Below are positions 45,800-54,313 of a DNA stretch of 64,000 nucleotides, piece after piece. Position numbers and translations under genes: made by a program. Under the pieces are notes generated by a model that worked only from the letters and a program-made list of their open reading frames with translations, did no database searches and had not been told where the DNA came from. Numbering within the stretch: the stretch's first letter is position 1; each line of letters starts with the position of its first letter. Source of the DNA: Amycolatopsis oliviviridis (GTDB taxonomy: Bacteria > Actinomycetota > Actinomycetes > Mycobacteriales > Pseudonocardiaceae); the NCBI RefSeq assembly GCF_014654365.1, contig NZ_BNAY01000007.1, forward strand, positions 124,001 to 188,000. The letters run 5' to 3'.

Positions 45800-45835
45800 A
45801 ACGGCCTCGGCACTCTCCGGAGGGTCGGGGCCGTT
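45800..45835 (+). terminator. Hairpin terminator after divIVA
   Basis: AACGGCCTCGGC and GTCGGGGCCGTT pair over 12 bp with two G-T pairs and a 12-nt loop, followed by TCGCTTG. It lies 33 bp past the divIVA stop and before the next GTG start on the same strand. Confidence 0.6.
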
Positions 45836-45863
45836 TCGCTTGCCGCTCGTGTTGTAATTCACC

Positions 45864-46460
45864 GTGCTCTACATCGTCCTGGTACTGGTACTGGCGGCTC
45901 TGGGGCTGCTCGTCGCGGCGCTCATCACCGCGAACTCCCTGTGGGCCTGGATCTCCATCGGTCTTTCCGTCGTCGCCGGGTTGCTGCTCGTCTTCGACTG
46001 GCTGCGCCGCCGGAAGAAGCGCGCGGCGGAGGCCGACGCCGACTCCGAGCAGACCGACGCCGAAGACGCGGAGGAAGCCGACGATTCGACTCCGGCCGAA
46101 GAGAGTGGCGCGGACGACGAGAAAAAATCCGAGGACGCCGAGCAGACCGTCCTGATGCCCGCCGCGGGTGAACTCGACGGCACCGAAGAGGCGGCGGAGC
46201 CGCAGCGCACCGGTGATCCCGGCGAGGAGAAGAGCGATCCCGAGGACGTGGCGATCGTCTCCGAACTGGAGACCGAGGTGGTCGTCGTCGACGAGTACCC
46301 GCGCTATCACGTGACCTCATGCGCGTGGCTCGAATCGCGGGACACGATCCCGCTCGGCATCGGCGAGGCGCGGCAGCTCGGGTTCACCCCGTGCGCGCTG
46401 TGCACGCCCGACGCCGAGGTCGCCGGGCAGCACCGCGACAAGACCAAGGCTGACAGCTAA
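45864..46460 (+). CDS. Membrane protein with acidic linker and Cys/His C-terminal domain, function unknown
   Basis: A 198-residue protein. Two transmembrane helices (about 2-21 and 25-46) are followed by basic RRRKKR, a strongly acidic linker (about 53-130), and a compact end, YHVTSCAWLESRDTIPLGIGEARQLGFTPCALCTPD. The H-x3-C and C-x2-C with EA-x3-G-x2-PC is the pattern of Ada-like zinc-binding ends found on many actinobacterial membrane proteins. It starts at a GTG, and its stop codon overlaps the stop of the convergent gene. No function can be assigned. Confidence 0.8.
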   Translation: MLYIVLVLVLAALGLLVAALITANSLWAWISIGLSVVAGLLLVFDWLRRRKKRAAEADADSEQTDAEDAEEADDSTPAEESGADDEKKSEDAEQTVLMPAAGELDGTEEAAEPQRTGDPGEEKSDPEDVAIVSELETEVVVVDEYPRYHVTSCAWLESRDTIPLGIGEARQLGFTPCALCTPDAEVAGQHRDKTKADS

Positions 46461-48274
46461 GCGTTCTTGAGCGCCTGAGCCGCTTCGCCGACCGCGACCA
46501 CGTCGGCGGCGATCGTGTCGAGCACCAGGCGCTGTTCCTCGTCGGCGTCGCGCGGCGCCGGGATCTCCGCGGCCTCTTCGGTTCCGAGCGTGCGGGCCGC
46601 CTCGTCGACGGCTTCCGCCGCGTCGGCCGTTCCGGGCCGCAGCAGAAGCGATGACGCCGTGACGGACAGGCCTCGCAAGGCCTCGGCGGCTCTCTCCAGC
46701 GCGTCCCGCTGGCCGGGCGCGGGTTCCTTCGTGCCCGGCTCCGCGCCGAGCAGGCCGTGCTGCGCGATAGCGGCGTCACGGAACTCGCGGCCGAGTGTCC
46801 GCGGGTCGACGTCCTCGCCGCGTAGTTTCCTGCCCACCGAGCCGAGTAGCGCCCGGGTGGCACCGACGGCGCTCTCGAACCGTTCCGCCGGGCCGGGTTT
46901 AGGGACGCCGGGGATCGCGGCGAAACCGAACAGCAGGGCGATGGCGCCGGCGAGGACCATCAGGAGCAGGTACTCGACGAGCACGTAACGCGGGTCCAGA
47001 TGCCTGGTGGTCGCGTTCATGCCGACCGACATCAGGACCATGCAGCCGTTGAACACCGCCGGCCGCGTTTGCATGAACGAGAACCCGCCCAGCAGCGCGA
47101 CGAGCCCGATCGGCAGCAGAAACCCTTGCGGCAGAAGCCAAAGGACGAGGGTGAGCACGACAGCGCCGCCGAGCGAACCGCCGATGCGCTGCCAGGCCTT
47201 GCCGAGGCTGTCCCGCCATTCCGGCTGCATGATGGCGAAAGTGCCGAGCAGGAACGACACGGTGAGCGGGTCGCCGGGCCGGAAACTCGCGACCACGAGC
47301 GCCAGCGCCAGCCCGAGCCCACAGCGGAGCGCGTGCCGGAACTGCGGTGACTGCCAGGAAAACGCGCCACTCAGCTCGATCCGGCGCAGTTCCTTCCGGA
47401 GTCCTTTCGGGACATCCACACGCGACTCGTCACGTTCGGTCGCCGCGGTCCGGATGGTTTCGAGAGAATCCCAGAGCGCGGTGACGAGCCTGGCCGTCGC
47501 GCCGGGCAGCCCGGCGGGTTCCTCGCGCCGCACCGGTTCGACGTCATTCGGCGCTGTCGCGCTTCGGACGGCCTCGGCGAGCCTGACGGCCTCTTCCTTG
47601 GCCGCGTCGAGCGTTTCGCCGATTTCGGCGTGGCTCAGCCGTTTCCGCCGGACCTCCAGCAACCCGGTGGCCGCGCGGTAGCGGAACATGCCGCCGAGAA
47701 CCCTGCCGGTCCAGCGCCGTGGCCGGTCCGCGAGCCACAGCTTCGCCGCGCGCTCCTGCGTTTCGGAGGCACTCGACGCGAGCGCGTCGGCCAGCGCGTC
47801 CCTGGTCGGCTTGGACGGATCCTTCGCGCCCATCAGCACCCGCAGCAGGAGCACGACCCCCACCGCGAGCGCGGGCGCGCCCAGGATCTGCCCCGCCGAC
47901 GCCGTCCCCGTCAGCTGGAAGCCGTACCCGAACAACGACGCCATCCCGAGTCCCAGCCCGACCGTGACGAACCGCGCCCCGAGCACGGGCAGCAGCCCGG
48001 CGAGGACCACGATCACCACCAGCAGCCCGATCGCCGCCCACTGCGACACCGCCCCCAGCAGCCGCGGCACCCCGACCGCGAGGATCAGCGCGGGCGCGAA
48101 CCACGCCAGCAACCGCAGGTCCGCCCACAGCGGCCCGCCGACCGCCGCCATGAGACAGAAGAGCGCCGTGAGCGCCGCCAGCACGGCCGCGTTGCCCAGT
48201 CCCAGCAGGAATCCGAGCCCGCTGACGCCGCCGAGGACCACCAGCAGGACGACGAGGAGGCCGGGCCCTTTCAT
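46457..48274 (-). CDS. FUSC-family (aromatic-acid-exporter-like) membrane protein
   Basis: A 605-residue protein with two membrane blocks. The first, at about 5-150, includes GLGNAAVLAALTALFCLMAAVGGPLWADLRLLAWFAP. The second, at about 310-450, carries the FUSC signature region FRHALRCGLGLALALVVASFRPGDPLTVSFLLGTFAIMQPEWRDSLGKAWQRIGGSLGGAVV. Cytoplasmic helical domains lie between them and at the C-terminus. Such proteins resemble fusaric-acid resistance and YccS-type transporters; the substrate is unknown. The stop overlaps the convergent gene by 4 bases. Start ATG 48274. Confidence 0.85.
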   Translation of the reverse strand: MKGPGLLVVLLVVLGGVSGLGFLLGLGNAAVLAALTALFCLMAAVGGPLWADLRLLAWFAPALILAVGVPRLLGAVSQWAAIGLLVVIVVLAGLLPVLGARFVTVGLGLGMASLFGYGFQLTGTASAGQILGAPALAVGVVLLLRVLMGAKDPSKPTRDALADALASSASETQERAAKLWLADRPRRWTGRVLGGMFRYRAATGLLEVRRKRLSHAEIGETLDAAKEEAVRLAEAVRSATAPNDVEPVRREEPAGLPGATARLVTALWDSLETIRTAATERDESRVDVPKGLRKELRRIELSGAFSWQSPQFRHALRCGLGLALALVVASFRPGDPLTVSFLLGTFAIMQPEWRDSLGKAWQRIGGSLGGAVVLTLVLWLLPQGFLLPIGLVALLGGFSFMQTRPAVFNGCMVLMSVGMNATTRHLDPRYVLVEYLLLMVLAGAIALLFGFAAIPGVPKPGPAERFESAVGATRALLGSVGRKLRGEDVDPRTLGREFRDAAIAQHGLLGAEPGTKEPAPGQRDALERAAEALRGLSVTASSLLLRPGTADAAEAVDEAARTLGTEEAAEIPAPRDADEEQRLVLDTIAADVVAVGEAAQALKNA

Positions 48275-48353
48275 CGGGCCCCGTAGATCGACATACCGTC
48301 AACCTAGATGCGGCGGCGGGGACGGCAACTCGGGCCTTAGTACGTTGCGGTCC

Positions 48354-48671
48354 ATGTCAGAGTCCAAAGCCCCTGATCACGGCGAAGACGCTGGTCCGCC
48401 GCGCCGCACCGCCAAGCGCGTCATCGGCGGCATCGTCCTGATCCTTTTCGCGGGCGCCCTGTTGTTCGGCGGGATCCAGGCGCTCGTCGATCCGGACGCT
48501 GTCCTCGCCCGCTCATCGAGGACACCGCGCAGCGCGGACACCGAGGCCGAGGCGAAGATCGGTGGTCTGCTGCTCTGTTCTTTCGGGCTCACGGTGCTGT
48601 TCTACGGGGTTTTCCTGTTGAGGAAGAAGAATCCCTCCGAGGGTTCTCCGTTCGGCAAAGCTCCTGAGTGA
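48354..48671 (+). CDS. Small two-helix membrane protein of unknown function
   Basis: A 105-residue protein. A charged N-terminus (MSESKAPDHGEDAGPPRRTAKR) leads to two helices (about 23-45 and 69-91) separated by a short loop with RSSRTPRSADTEAEAK, and a short charged tail. It is divergent from the FUSC-like gene with 79 bp between starts. An open frame extends upstream, antisense to that gene, but nothing supports it. No family was recognised. Confidence 0.75.
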   Translation: MSESKAPDHGEDAGPPRRTAKRVIGGIVLILFAGALLFGGIQALVDPDAVLARSSRTPRSADTEAEAKIGGLLLCSFGLTVLFYGVFLLRKKNPSEGSPFGKAPE

Positions 48672-48720
48672 ATCGTAGACGATCACCGTGGGTTGTCGAG
48701 TCGGGTGGCGCACTGACCCC

Positions 48721-48748
48721 TTGAATTTGCCTATAGTCTGAATATCCT
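48721..48748 (+). promoter_or_regulatory. Promoter of the HNH/DUF222 gene
   Basis: TTGAAT (48721-48726), 16 bp, TATCCT (48743-48748), in an AT-rich island (TTGAATTTGCCTATAG) unlike the surrounding DNA. CCTATAG occurs twice, 17 bp apart. The SOS-box-like palindrome begins just past the -10. Confidence 0.55.
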
Positions 48749-48749
48749 A

Positions 48750-48765
48750 TAGAACAGGTGTTCGA
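48750..48765. promoter_or_regulatory. lexA box: SOS (LexA) box upstream of the HNH nuclease gene
   Basis: TAGAACAGGTGTTCGA differs by one base from the actinobacterial SOS consensus TCGAAC-N4-GTTCGA. It covers the expected transcription start, so LexA would block transcription until DNA damage. Confidence 0.65.
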
Positions 48766-48785
48766 CTTCGGGTAGCGTCGATTCC

Positions 48786-50042
48786 GTGGCCAGCGACAGC
48801 GCATCCCAGACGACGCCCACCGAGTGGTGGCGTGTCGACACGGCTGCGCTGCATGCCCGCAAGCAGGAACTGGAAGTCCTGAAGCGTCAGCTGGATGCCG
48901 AGCAGAACGCGATCCTCGCGGAAATCAACATCCGCGGTGTGCGTGGTTGTTCCGGTCATTCGACGTTGGCGGCGATGATTTGCGAGGACTTCCATGTGAC
49001 GGAGAAGGAGGCCAAAGACCGTGCTGATCGGGTGCTGGCTTTGTATCCCGGTCCGTCTGTAGGCGGAGATCCTGTTCCGCCTTTGGCGCCTCTGACTGCT
49101 GGGGCTTCGGCGGAGGGGGCGATCGGTGGTTCGCAGATCGACGCCATCATCCGCACTCTCGCCCGTATCCCGTCTTTCGTGCCGGAAGAGGAGGTGCGGG
49201 GTGGGGAGAAGATCCTGGTCGGTCTGGCTCGTCACGCCGGGCCGCGTGCTATCGCCCGAGCCGGACGGCGGCTCCTGGACAAGCTCGACCCCGACGGAAA
49301 AGAGCCCCGCGACGAGGATCCCAAAGATGTCCGTCCGGAACTGCGGTTCGTCAAACACCGCGACGGAACCCTCGGCCTGAAGGGCACCCTGGACCTGGAA
49401 ACGTATGCCCGGTTGAAGTCCGACCTGGATCCGATGGCCAAACCGCACAAGGCCATCGACGGAGTCCGCGATTCTCGCACTCAAGACGAACGCTACGGGG
49501 ATGCCTTCATCGACTACGTTCGCTTGAAGACCACGAGCCGCAATTTGCCCGGCCAGGCCGGTGAAGCGACCCACATCTTGGTGACCATGTCCTATGAGGA
49601 TCTGATCAACGATCTCGGCGAAGCACACCTGGATCTGGTGGGGCCGATCAGCGCGACCGATGCCCGGATCCTGGCCTGCGATGCCCGCGTCCGACCAGGT
49701 GTCCTCGGCACCGCGGGCGAACCCCTCGATATCGGCCGCTCGAAACGCACCGTTTCATTGGCCCAGAAGTACGCACTCACGATCCGCGACGGTGGCTGCG
49801 CGTTCCCGGGTTGCGATATGCCGGTGCCGCGTTGTACGGCTCACCACATCGTTTTCTGGCGGCACCATGGCGAAACGAAGATCGATAATCTCGTGCTCTT
49901 ATGCGCGAAGCATCACCGGTTGATCCATCACAGCGAGTGGAAAGTCCGTATCGCCCAGGACGGCCTGCCGGAGTTCACCGCCCCTGCCTACCTCGACCCC
50001 AGCGGGGAGCCGAGGCGCAACACGATGCACCTCAGGACATAG
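48786..50042 (+). CDS. HNH endonuclease with DUF222 (13E12-repeat family)
   Basis: A 418-residue protein. The N-terminal DUF222 region includes a coiled coil (ARKQELEVLKRQLDAEQNAILAEI) and IRTLARIPSFVPEEEV. The C-terminal HNH nuclease domain is IRDGGCAFPGCDMPVPRCTAHHIVFWRHHGETKIDNLVLLCAKHHRLIHHSEW (about 335-387), with two CxxC-type metal pairs and the HH catalytic pair. The family is the actinobacterial 13E12 repeat group, often in several copies and sometimes SOS-regulated. A GTG starts it 20 bp past an SOS-box-like site. Codons such as gtgatcgggtgctggctttgtatcc are less GC-biased than in neighbours, hinting at transfer. Confidence 0.9.
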   Translation: MASDSASQTTPTEWWRVDTAALHARKQELEVLKRQLDAEQNAILAEINIRGVRGCSGHSTLAAMICEDFHVTEKEAKDRADRVLALYPGPSVGGDPVPPLAPLTAGASAEGAIGGSQIDAIIRTLARIPSFVPEEEVRGGEKILVGLARHAGPRAIARAGRRLLDKLDPDGKEPRDEDPKDVRPELRFVKHRDGTLGLKGTLDLETYARLKSDLDPMAKPHKAIDGVRDSRTQDERYGDAFIDYVRLKTTSRNLPGQAGEATHILVTMSYEDLINDLGEAHLDLVGPISATDARILACDARVRPGVLGTAGEPLDIGRSKRTVSLAQKYALTIRDGGCAFPGCDMPVPRCTAHHIVFWRHHGETKIDNLVLLCAKHHRLIHHSEWKVRIAQDGLPEFTAPAYLDPSGEPRRNTMHLRT

Positions 50043-50083
50043 GCCGACTCGCGATCTGTATAACGACCTACACGGCTGCGTTT

Positions 50084-50635
50084 TCAGAAGCCGACGTGGC
50101 GGATTTGTCGCGCCGTGTTCCATGGGGTGCGGTCGAGAGCAACGAGATCAGTGAAGGCGAGGACCGATTCGTCGAGTCGCTGGAAGAGCAAGCCGCCCTC
50201 GTGGGTCTCCTCCAGTTCACCCGCCACCAGCGCCAGCGGCCATGCCCCGATCCGGAAGTGAACTTCAGCCAGGAAGTGCTGGTCGAGGAAGACAGCCACA
50301 TGCTCGATCGGGCCGGTGGGCAACTCGGGAAAGGACCTCCAACGATAGATTCCATCCCAGCGGCCGCCGTCGTGCGAGTTGTCCGACGAGCGGCCGCGGA
50401 GGCCGAATCCATCGTCGTCCTGGTAGGTGTCGATCTCCACCTCGCTGCCGTCGTCCAGGCAAGCCCGAAGCCAATACAGCTGAAGGCAAGGAATATCGGG
50501 ATCGGCGAATCGCGGGCCGGATCCAGCCACGTCCTCCCACAGGGCCATCTCCACGCCGGTCCACCTGTCGACCCGCCTGCCGCGCAGCGCGGTGAAGTTC
50601 CGGGCCTGTCCGGCCAGCCAGTCGTCTCGCGGCAT
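50084..50635 (-). CDS. Hypothetical protein
   Basis: A 183-residue soluble, acidic protein without recognised domain, signal or membrane segment. It has many Trp and Asp residues (WLAGQARNFTALRGRRVDRWTGVEM, IDTYQDDDGFGLRGRSSD, RWDGIYRWRSFPELP). It is convergent with the HNH gene, 41 bp away, and its start faces the ileS T-box region. The moderate codon bias supports a real gene, but the start is uncertain. Nothing suggests a function beyond its neighbour; an immunity-type or accessory partner is possible but unsupported. Confidence 0.65.
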   Translation of the reverse strand: MPRDDWLAGQARNFTALRGRRVDRWTGVEMALWEDVAGSGPRFADPDIPCLQLYWLRACLDDGSEVEIDTYQDDDGFGLRGRSSDNSHDGGRWDGIYRWRSFPELPTGPIEHVAVFLDQHFLAEVHFRIGAWPLALVAGELEETHEGGLLFQRLDESVLAFTDLVALDRTPWNTARQIRHVGF

Positions 50636-50670
50636 ATCCGCAGTATCGCCGAGACCCCGGATGACCGGGT

Positions 50671-50700
50671 GACAACCCGGTTGCCCCCGCGCGCTACCCT
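50671..50700 (+). promoter_or_regulatory. Possible promoter of the ileS T-box transcript
   Basis: GACAAC (50671-50676), 18 bp, TACCCT (50695-50700). The transcript would begin near 50707, immediately before the T-box stem I. A TTGACT at 50700 has no -10 at a usable distance. Confidence 0.4.
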
Positions 50701-50706
50701 TGACTC

Positions 50707-50890
50707 AACTGGCACCGATCCGGCCATCACCGGGGAGCCTCCGGAAGAACAGGGCCCGCGCCCCCAGTAGAACCGGACGGGTACGGCCCGTCACAGCCGT
50801 CGAATGAGCGGCCCAGCCGGAACACCACCGGCCGGGCAAGCGGGGTGGTACCGCGGAACGCGCCGGGAACGGCCGTCTCGTCCCCGTGTG
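50707..50890 (+). ncRNA. T-box riboswitch (isoleucine), translational type
   Basis: The T-box sequence GGGTGGTACCGCG is at 50843-50855, inside a stem that ends near AACGC. Upstream, CCGGCC-ATC-ACCGGGGAGCC (from 50720) with GGAAGAAC fits the ultrashort stem I known for actinobacterial ileS T-boxes. The specifier would be ATC (Ile) at 50726-50728. Uncharged tRNA-Ile binds and opens the structure, allowing ileS translation. A second hairpin CGTCTCGT/ACGAGACG lies between it and the ribosome site GAGGAG. Which strand blocks that site I could not settle. Confidence 0.88.
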
Positions 50891-50931
50891 GGTGGAAGCC
50901 CGTACGAGACGAACCGCGAGGAGCACCGAAG

Positions 50932-53900
50932 ATGTATCCCAAGGCACAGGTGGACGGCGAGACCGGCGTCCCGTCCCAGCCTTCGTTCCCCGAGTCGGAA
51001 AAGCGCGTCCTCGCGTACTGGGAGTCCGACCGGACCTTCCAGGCCTCCATCGACGCCCGCGACCCCGGCGTCAACGGCTCGAACGAGTACGTCTTCTACG
51101 ACGGCCCGCCGTTCGCCAACGGTCTCCCGCACTACGGTCACCTGCTCACCGGGTACGTGAAGGACCTGGTGCCGCGTTACCAGACCATGAAGGGCAAGCG
51201 CGTCGAGCGCCGCTTCGGCTGGGACACCCACGGCCTGCCCGCCGAACTCGAGGCCATGCGCCAGCTCGGGATCACCGAGAAGTCCGAGATCGACGCGATG
51301 GGCATCGACGTCTTCAACGACGCCTGCCGCGAGTCCGTGCTGCGCTACACCGGCGAATGGCAGGACTACGTCACCCGCCAGGCCCGCTGGGTCGACTTCG
51401 ACAACGACTACAAGACGCTCGACCTGTCCTACATGGAGTCGGTCATCTGGGCGTTCAAGCAGCTGTGGGACAAGGGCCTCGTCTACGAGGGCTACCGCGT
51501 CCTGCCCTACTGCTGGCGCGACGAGACCCCGCTGTCCAACCACGAGCTGCGCATGGACGACGACGTCTACGCCAGCCGCCAGGACCCGGCCGTCACGGTC
51601 GGTTTCCGCCTGGAGGGCAACGACAACGAGCTCGACGGCACCTATCTGCTGATCTGGACCACGACCCCGTGGACGCTGCCGTCCAACCTCGCGACCGCGG
51701 TGCACCCCGACGTGCGTTACGTCGTGGTGGAATCCGAGGCGCAGGAGGGCAAGCGGTTCCTGCTCGCCGAAGCGCGCGTCGCGTCCTACGCCCGTGAGCT
51801 GGGCGAGGAGCCGACGGTCGTCGGGCACTACACCGGGACCGAACTGCTCGGAACCCGTTACGCCCCACCGTTCCCGTACTTCGCCGGGCACGAGAACGCG
51901 CACCGCGTGCTGTCCGCGGACTACGTGACCACCGAGGACGGCACCGGTGTCGTCCACATCGCGCCCGCCTACGGTGAAGAGGACAAGGTCGTCACCGACG
52001 CGGTGGGCATCGTCCCGGTCACGCCGGTCGACGCGCAGGGCAAGTTCGACGCGACCGTCCCGGACTACGCGGGCCAGCAGGTGTTCGACGCCAACCCGAA
52101 CATCATCAAGGATCTCAAGAACGGCACCGGTTCCGCCGGCCGTCAGGGCGCGGTGCTGCTGCGCCACGAGACCTACGAGCACCCGTACCCGCACTGCTGG
52201 CGCTGCCGGAACCCGCTGATCTACCGCGCCGTCTCGTCGTGGTTCGTCGCGGTGACCGAGTTCAAGGACCGGATGGTCGAGCTGAACCAGCAGATCACCT
52301 GGTACCCGGAGAACGTCAAGGACGGCCAGTTCGGCAAGTGGCTGGAGAACGCCCGCGACTGGTCGGTCTCCCGCAACCGGTACTTCGGCACGCCGATCCC
52401 GGTGTGGCAGTCCGACGACCCGGCGTACCCGCGCACGGACGTCTACGGCTCGCTCGACGACCTTGAGCGCGACTTCGGTGTCCGGCTGGAGAACCTGCAC
52501 CGGCCCTTCATCGACGAGCTGACCCGGCCCAACCCGGACGACCCGACCGGGAAGTCCACCATGCGCCGGATCGAGGACGTGTTCGACGTCTGGTTCGACT
52601 CGGGCTCGATGCCGTACGCCCAGGTGCACTACCCGTTCGAGAACACCGAGTGGTTCGAGCACCACTACCCGGGCGACTTCATCGTCGAGTACATCGGGCA
52701 GACCCGCGGCTGGTTCTACCTGCTGCACGTGCTGGCGACCGCTTTGTTCGACCGGCCGGCGTTCCGCACCTGCATCTCGCACGGGATCGTGCTCGGCTCG
52801 GACGGCCAGAAGATGTCCAAGTCGCTGCGCAACTACCCGGACGTCAACGAGGTCTTCGACCGCGACGGCTCCGACGCGATGCGCTGGTACCTGATGGCGA
52901 GCCCGATCCTGCGCGGCGGGAACCTGGTCGTCACCGACAAGGGCATCCGCGACGCCGTCCGCCAGGCCGTGCTGCCGCTGTGGAACTCGTACTACTTCCT
53001 CGCGCTCTACGCGAACGCCGAGGGCGTGGAAGGCCAGTGGCGCACGGATTCGAAGCACGTCCTCGACCGGTACGTGCTGGCGAAGACGCACGAACTGGTG
53101 ACCGACGTCGAGCACGCGCTCGACACCTACGACGTCGCCGGTGCCTGCTCGACCGTCCGTGACTTCCTCGAGGTGCTGACGAACTGGTACGTGCGCCGGT
53201 CGCGCGACCGGTTCTGGGCGGGCGAGCAGGACGCGATCGACACCCTGCACACCGTGCTGGAGGTGACGTCGCGGGTGGTGGCGCCGCTGCTGCCGCTGAC
53301 CACCGAGGTCGTGTGGCGCGGGCTGACCGGCGGCCGTTCGGTGCACCTGGCCGACTGGCCGAACGCGCTCGACCTGCCCGCCGACGCGGCGCTGGTGACG
53401 GCGATGGACCGGGTGCGCCAGGTGGCGTCTTCGGCGCTTTCGCTGCGGAAGTCGAACAAGCTGCGGGTGCGGCTGCCGCTGGCCAAGCTGGTCGTCGCCG
53501 CGCACGAGGCCGACTCGCTGCGCGAGTTCACCGACATCCTGCGCGACGAGGTCAACGTCAAGTCCGTCGAGCTGACCACGGATGTCGCCGCGCACGGCGG
53601 TTTCGAGGTCGCGGTGAACGCCCGCGCGGCCGGGCCGCGGCTGGGCAAGGACGTCCAGACGGTGATCAAGGCCGTCAAGGCGGGCGAGTGGACGACGTCG
53701 GAGAGCGGCGCCGTCGTGGCCGCCGGCATCGAGCTCGTCGAAGGCGAGTACGACCGGCGTCTGGTCGCCAAGGGTGGCGGCGCGGCCGCGGAACTGCCCG
53801 GCGGCGCCGGACTGGTCCTGCTCGACACCGAGGTGACCGACGAGCTGGCGGCCGAGGGCCTGGCCCGCGACCTGGTCCGGGTCGTGCAGCAGGCCCGCCG

Positions 53901-54102
53901 TGACGCCGGGCTCGACGTCGCCGACCGGATCGCGCTGACGGTGGACGCGCCGGAAGACGTGGTCACGGCCGCGAAGACGCACGAGGAGTTCATCGCTTCG
54001 GAGACGCTGGCGACTTCGGTGGCCTACGGCGATGTCGCCGACGGCTCGGCCGGGACGGTCGGGGAGGGCACGAAGGTGACCGTGGCGGTCGCCAAGGCCT
54101 GA
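50932..54102 (+). CDS. ileS: Isoleucyl-tRNA synthetase (long, class-2-type IleS)
   Basis: A 1056-residue class I aminoacyl-tRNA synthetase. The HIGH motif is PPFANGLPHYGHLLTGYVKD near 60, followed by RRFGWDTHGLPAE. The editing domain has YLLIWTTTPWTLPSNLATAVHPD and ENAHRVLSADYVTTEDGTGVVHIAPAYGEED. KMSKS is in GSDGQKMSKSLRNYPDV near 625. The zinc segment is HCWRCRNPLIYRAV near 425, and the anticodon-binding helices follow. The length and sequence are those of the eukaryote-like IleS of actinobacteria, which often tolerate mupirocin. ATG 50932 gives the family N-terminus MYPKAQVDGETGVPSQPSFP. It is regulated by the T-box upstream. Confidence 0.98.
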   Translation: MYPKAQVDGETGVPSQPSFPESEKRVLAYWESDRTFQASIDARDPGVNGSNEYVFYDGPPFANGLPHYGHLLTGYVKDLVPRYQTMKGKRVERRFGWDTHGLPAELEAMRQLGITEKSEIDAMGIDVFNDACRESVLRYTGEWQDYVTRQARWVDFDNDYKTLDLSYMESVIWAFKQLWDKGLVYEGYRVLPYCWRDETPLSNHELRMDDDVYASRQDPAVTVGFRLEGNDNELDGTYLLIWTTTPWTLPSNLATAVHPDVRYVVVESEAQEGKRFLLAEARVASYARELGEEPTVVGHYTGTELLGTRYAPPFPYFAGHENAHRVLSADYVTTEDGTGVVHIAPAYGEEDKVVTDAVGIVPVTPVDAQGKFDATVPDYAGQQVFDANPNIIKDLKNGTGSAGRQGAVLLRHETYEHPYPHCWRCRNPLIYRAVSSWFVAVTEFKDRMVELNQQITWYPENVKDGQFGKWLENARDWSVSRNRYFGTPIPVWQSDDPAYPRTDVYGSLDDLERDFGVRLENLHRPFIDELTRPNPDDPTGKSTMRRIEDVFDVWFDSGSMPYAQVHYPFENTEWFEHHYPGDFIVEYIGQTRGWFYLLHVLATALFDRPAFRTCISHGIVLGSDGQKMSKSLRNYPDVNEVFDRDGSDAMRWYLMASPILRGGNLVVTDKGIRDAVRQAVLPLWNSYYFLALYANAEGVEGQWRTDSKHVLDRYVLAKTHELVTDVEHALDTYDVAGACSTVRDFLEVLTNWYVRRSRDRFWAGEQDAIDTLHTVLEVTSRVVAPLLPLTTEVVWRGLTGGRSVHLADWPNALDLPADAALVTAMDRVRQVASSALSLRKSNKLRVRLPLAKLVVAAHEADSLREFTDILRDEVNVKSVELTTDVAAHGGFEVAVNARAAGPRLGKDVQTVIKAVKAGEWTTSESGAVVAAGIELVEGEYDRRLVAKGGGAAAELPGGAGLVLLDTEVTDELAAEGLARDLVRVVQQARRDAGLDVADRIALTVDAPEDVVTAAKTHEEFIASETLATSVAYGDVADGSAGTVGEGTKVTVAVAKA

Positions 54103-54115
54103 CCTCGCAAGTGAC

Positions 54116-54162
54116 ATGAAAGGCCCCTTCATTGCAAATTTTGCGATGAAGGGGCCTTTCAT
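54116..54162 (+). terminator. Palindromic terminator after ileS, GGCCCCTTC family
   Basis: ATGAAAGGCCCCTTCAT and its complement pair perfectly, and a short inner stem (GCAAA/TTTGC) adds to it. Six bases further out, CCTCGC (54103) and GCGAGG (54170) could extend the stem. It is a variant of the GTGAAGGCCCCCTTC family, 13 bp past the ileS stop. Confidence 0.75.
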
Positions 54163-54313
54163 TGCATCCGCGAGGTCCCGATCACCGGGATCACGAAACG
54201 GATTCGGAATAGTCGCTTTCTCGCCGCCCTCCCGCCTTGCGCGGGCGAAATCGGCAGGCTGACGCCCGGGGGCGCGCGCGAGGGGCGCGCGCCGTATGGG
54301 GGAGAGCGAATCC

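Noticed and set aside
50700..50705. TTGACT as -35 of the ileS promoter
   Set aside because: No -10 lies at 16-18 bp and the start would fall inside T-box stem I.
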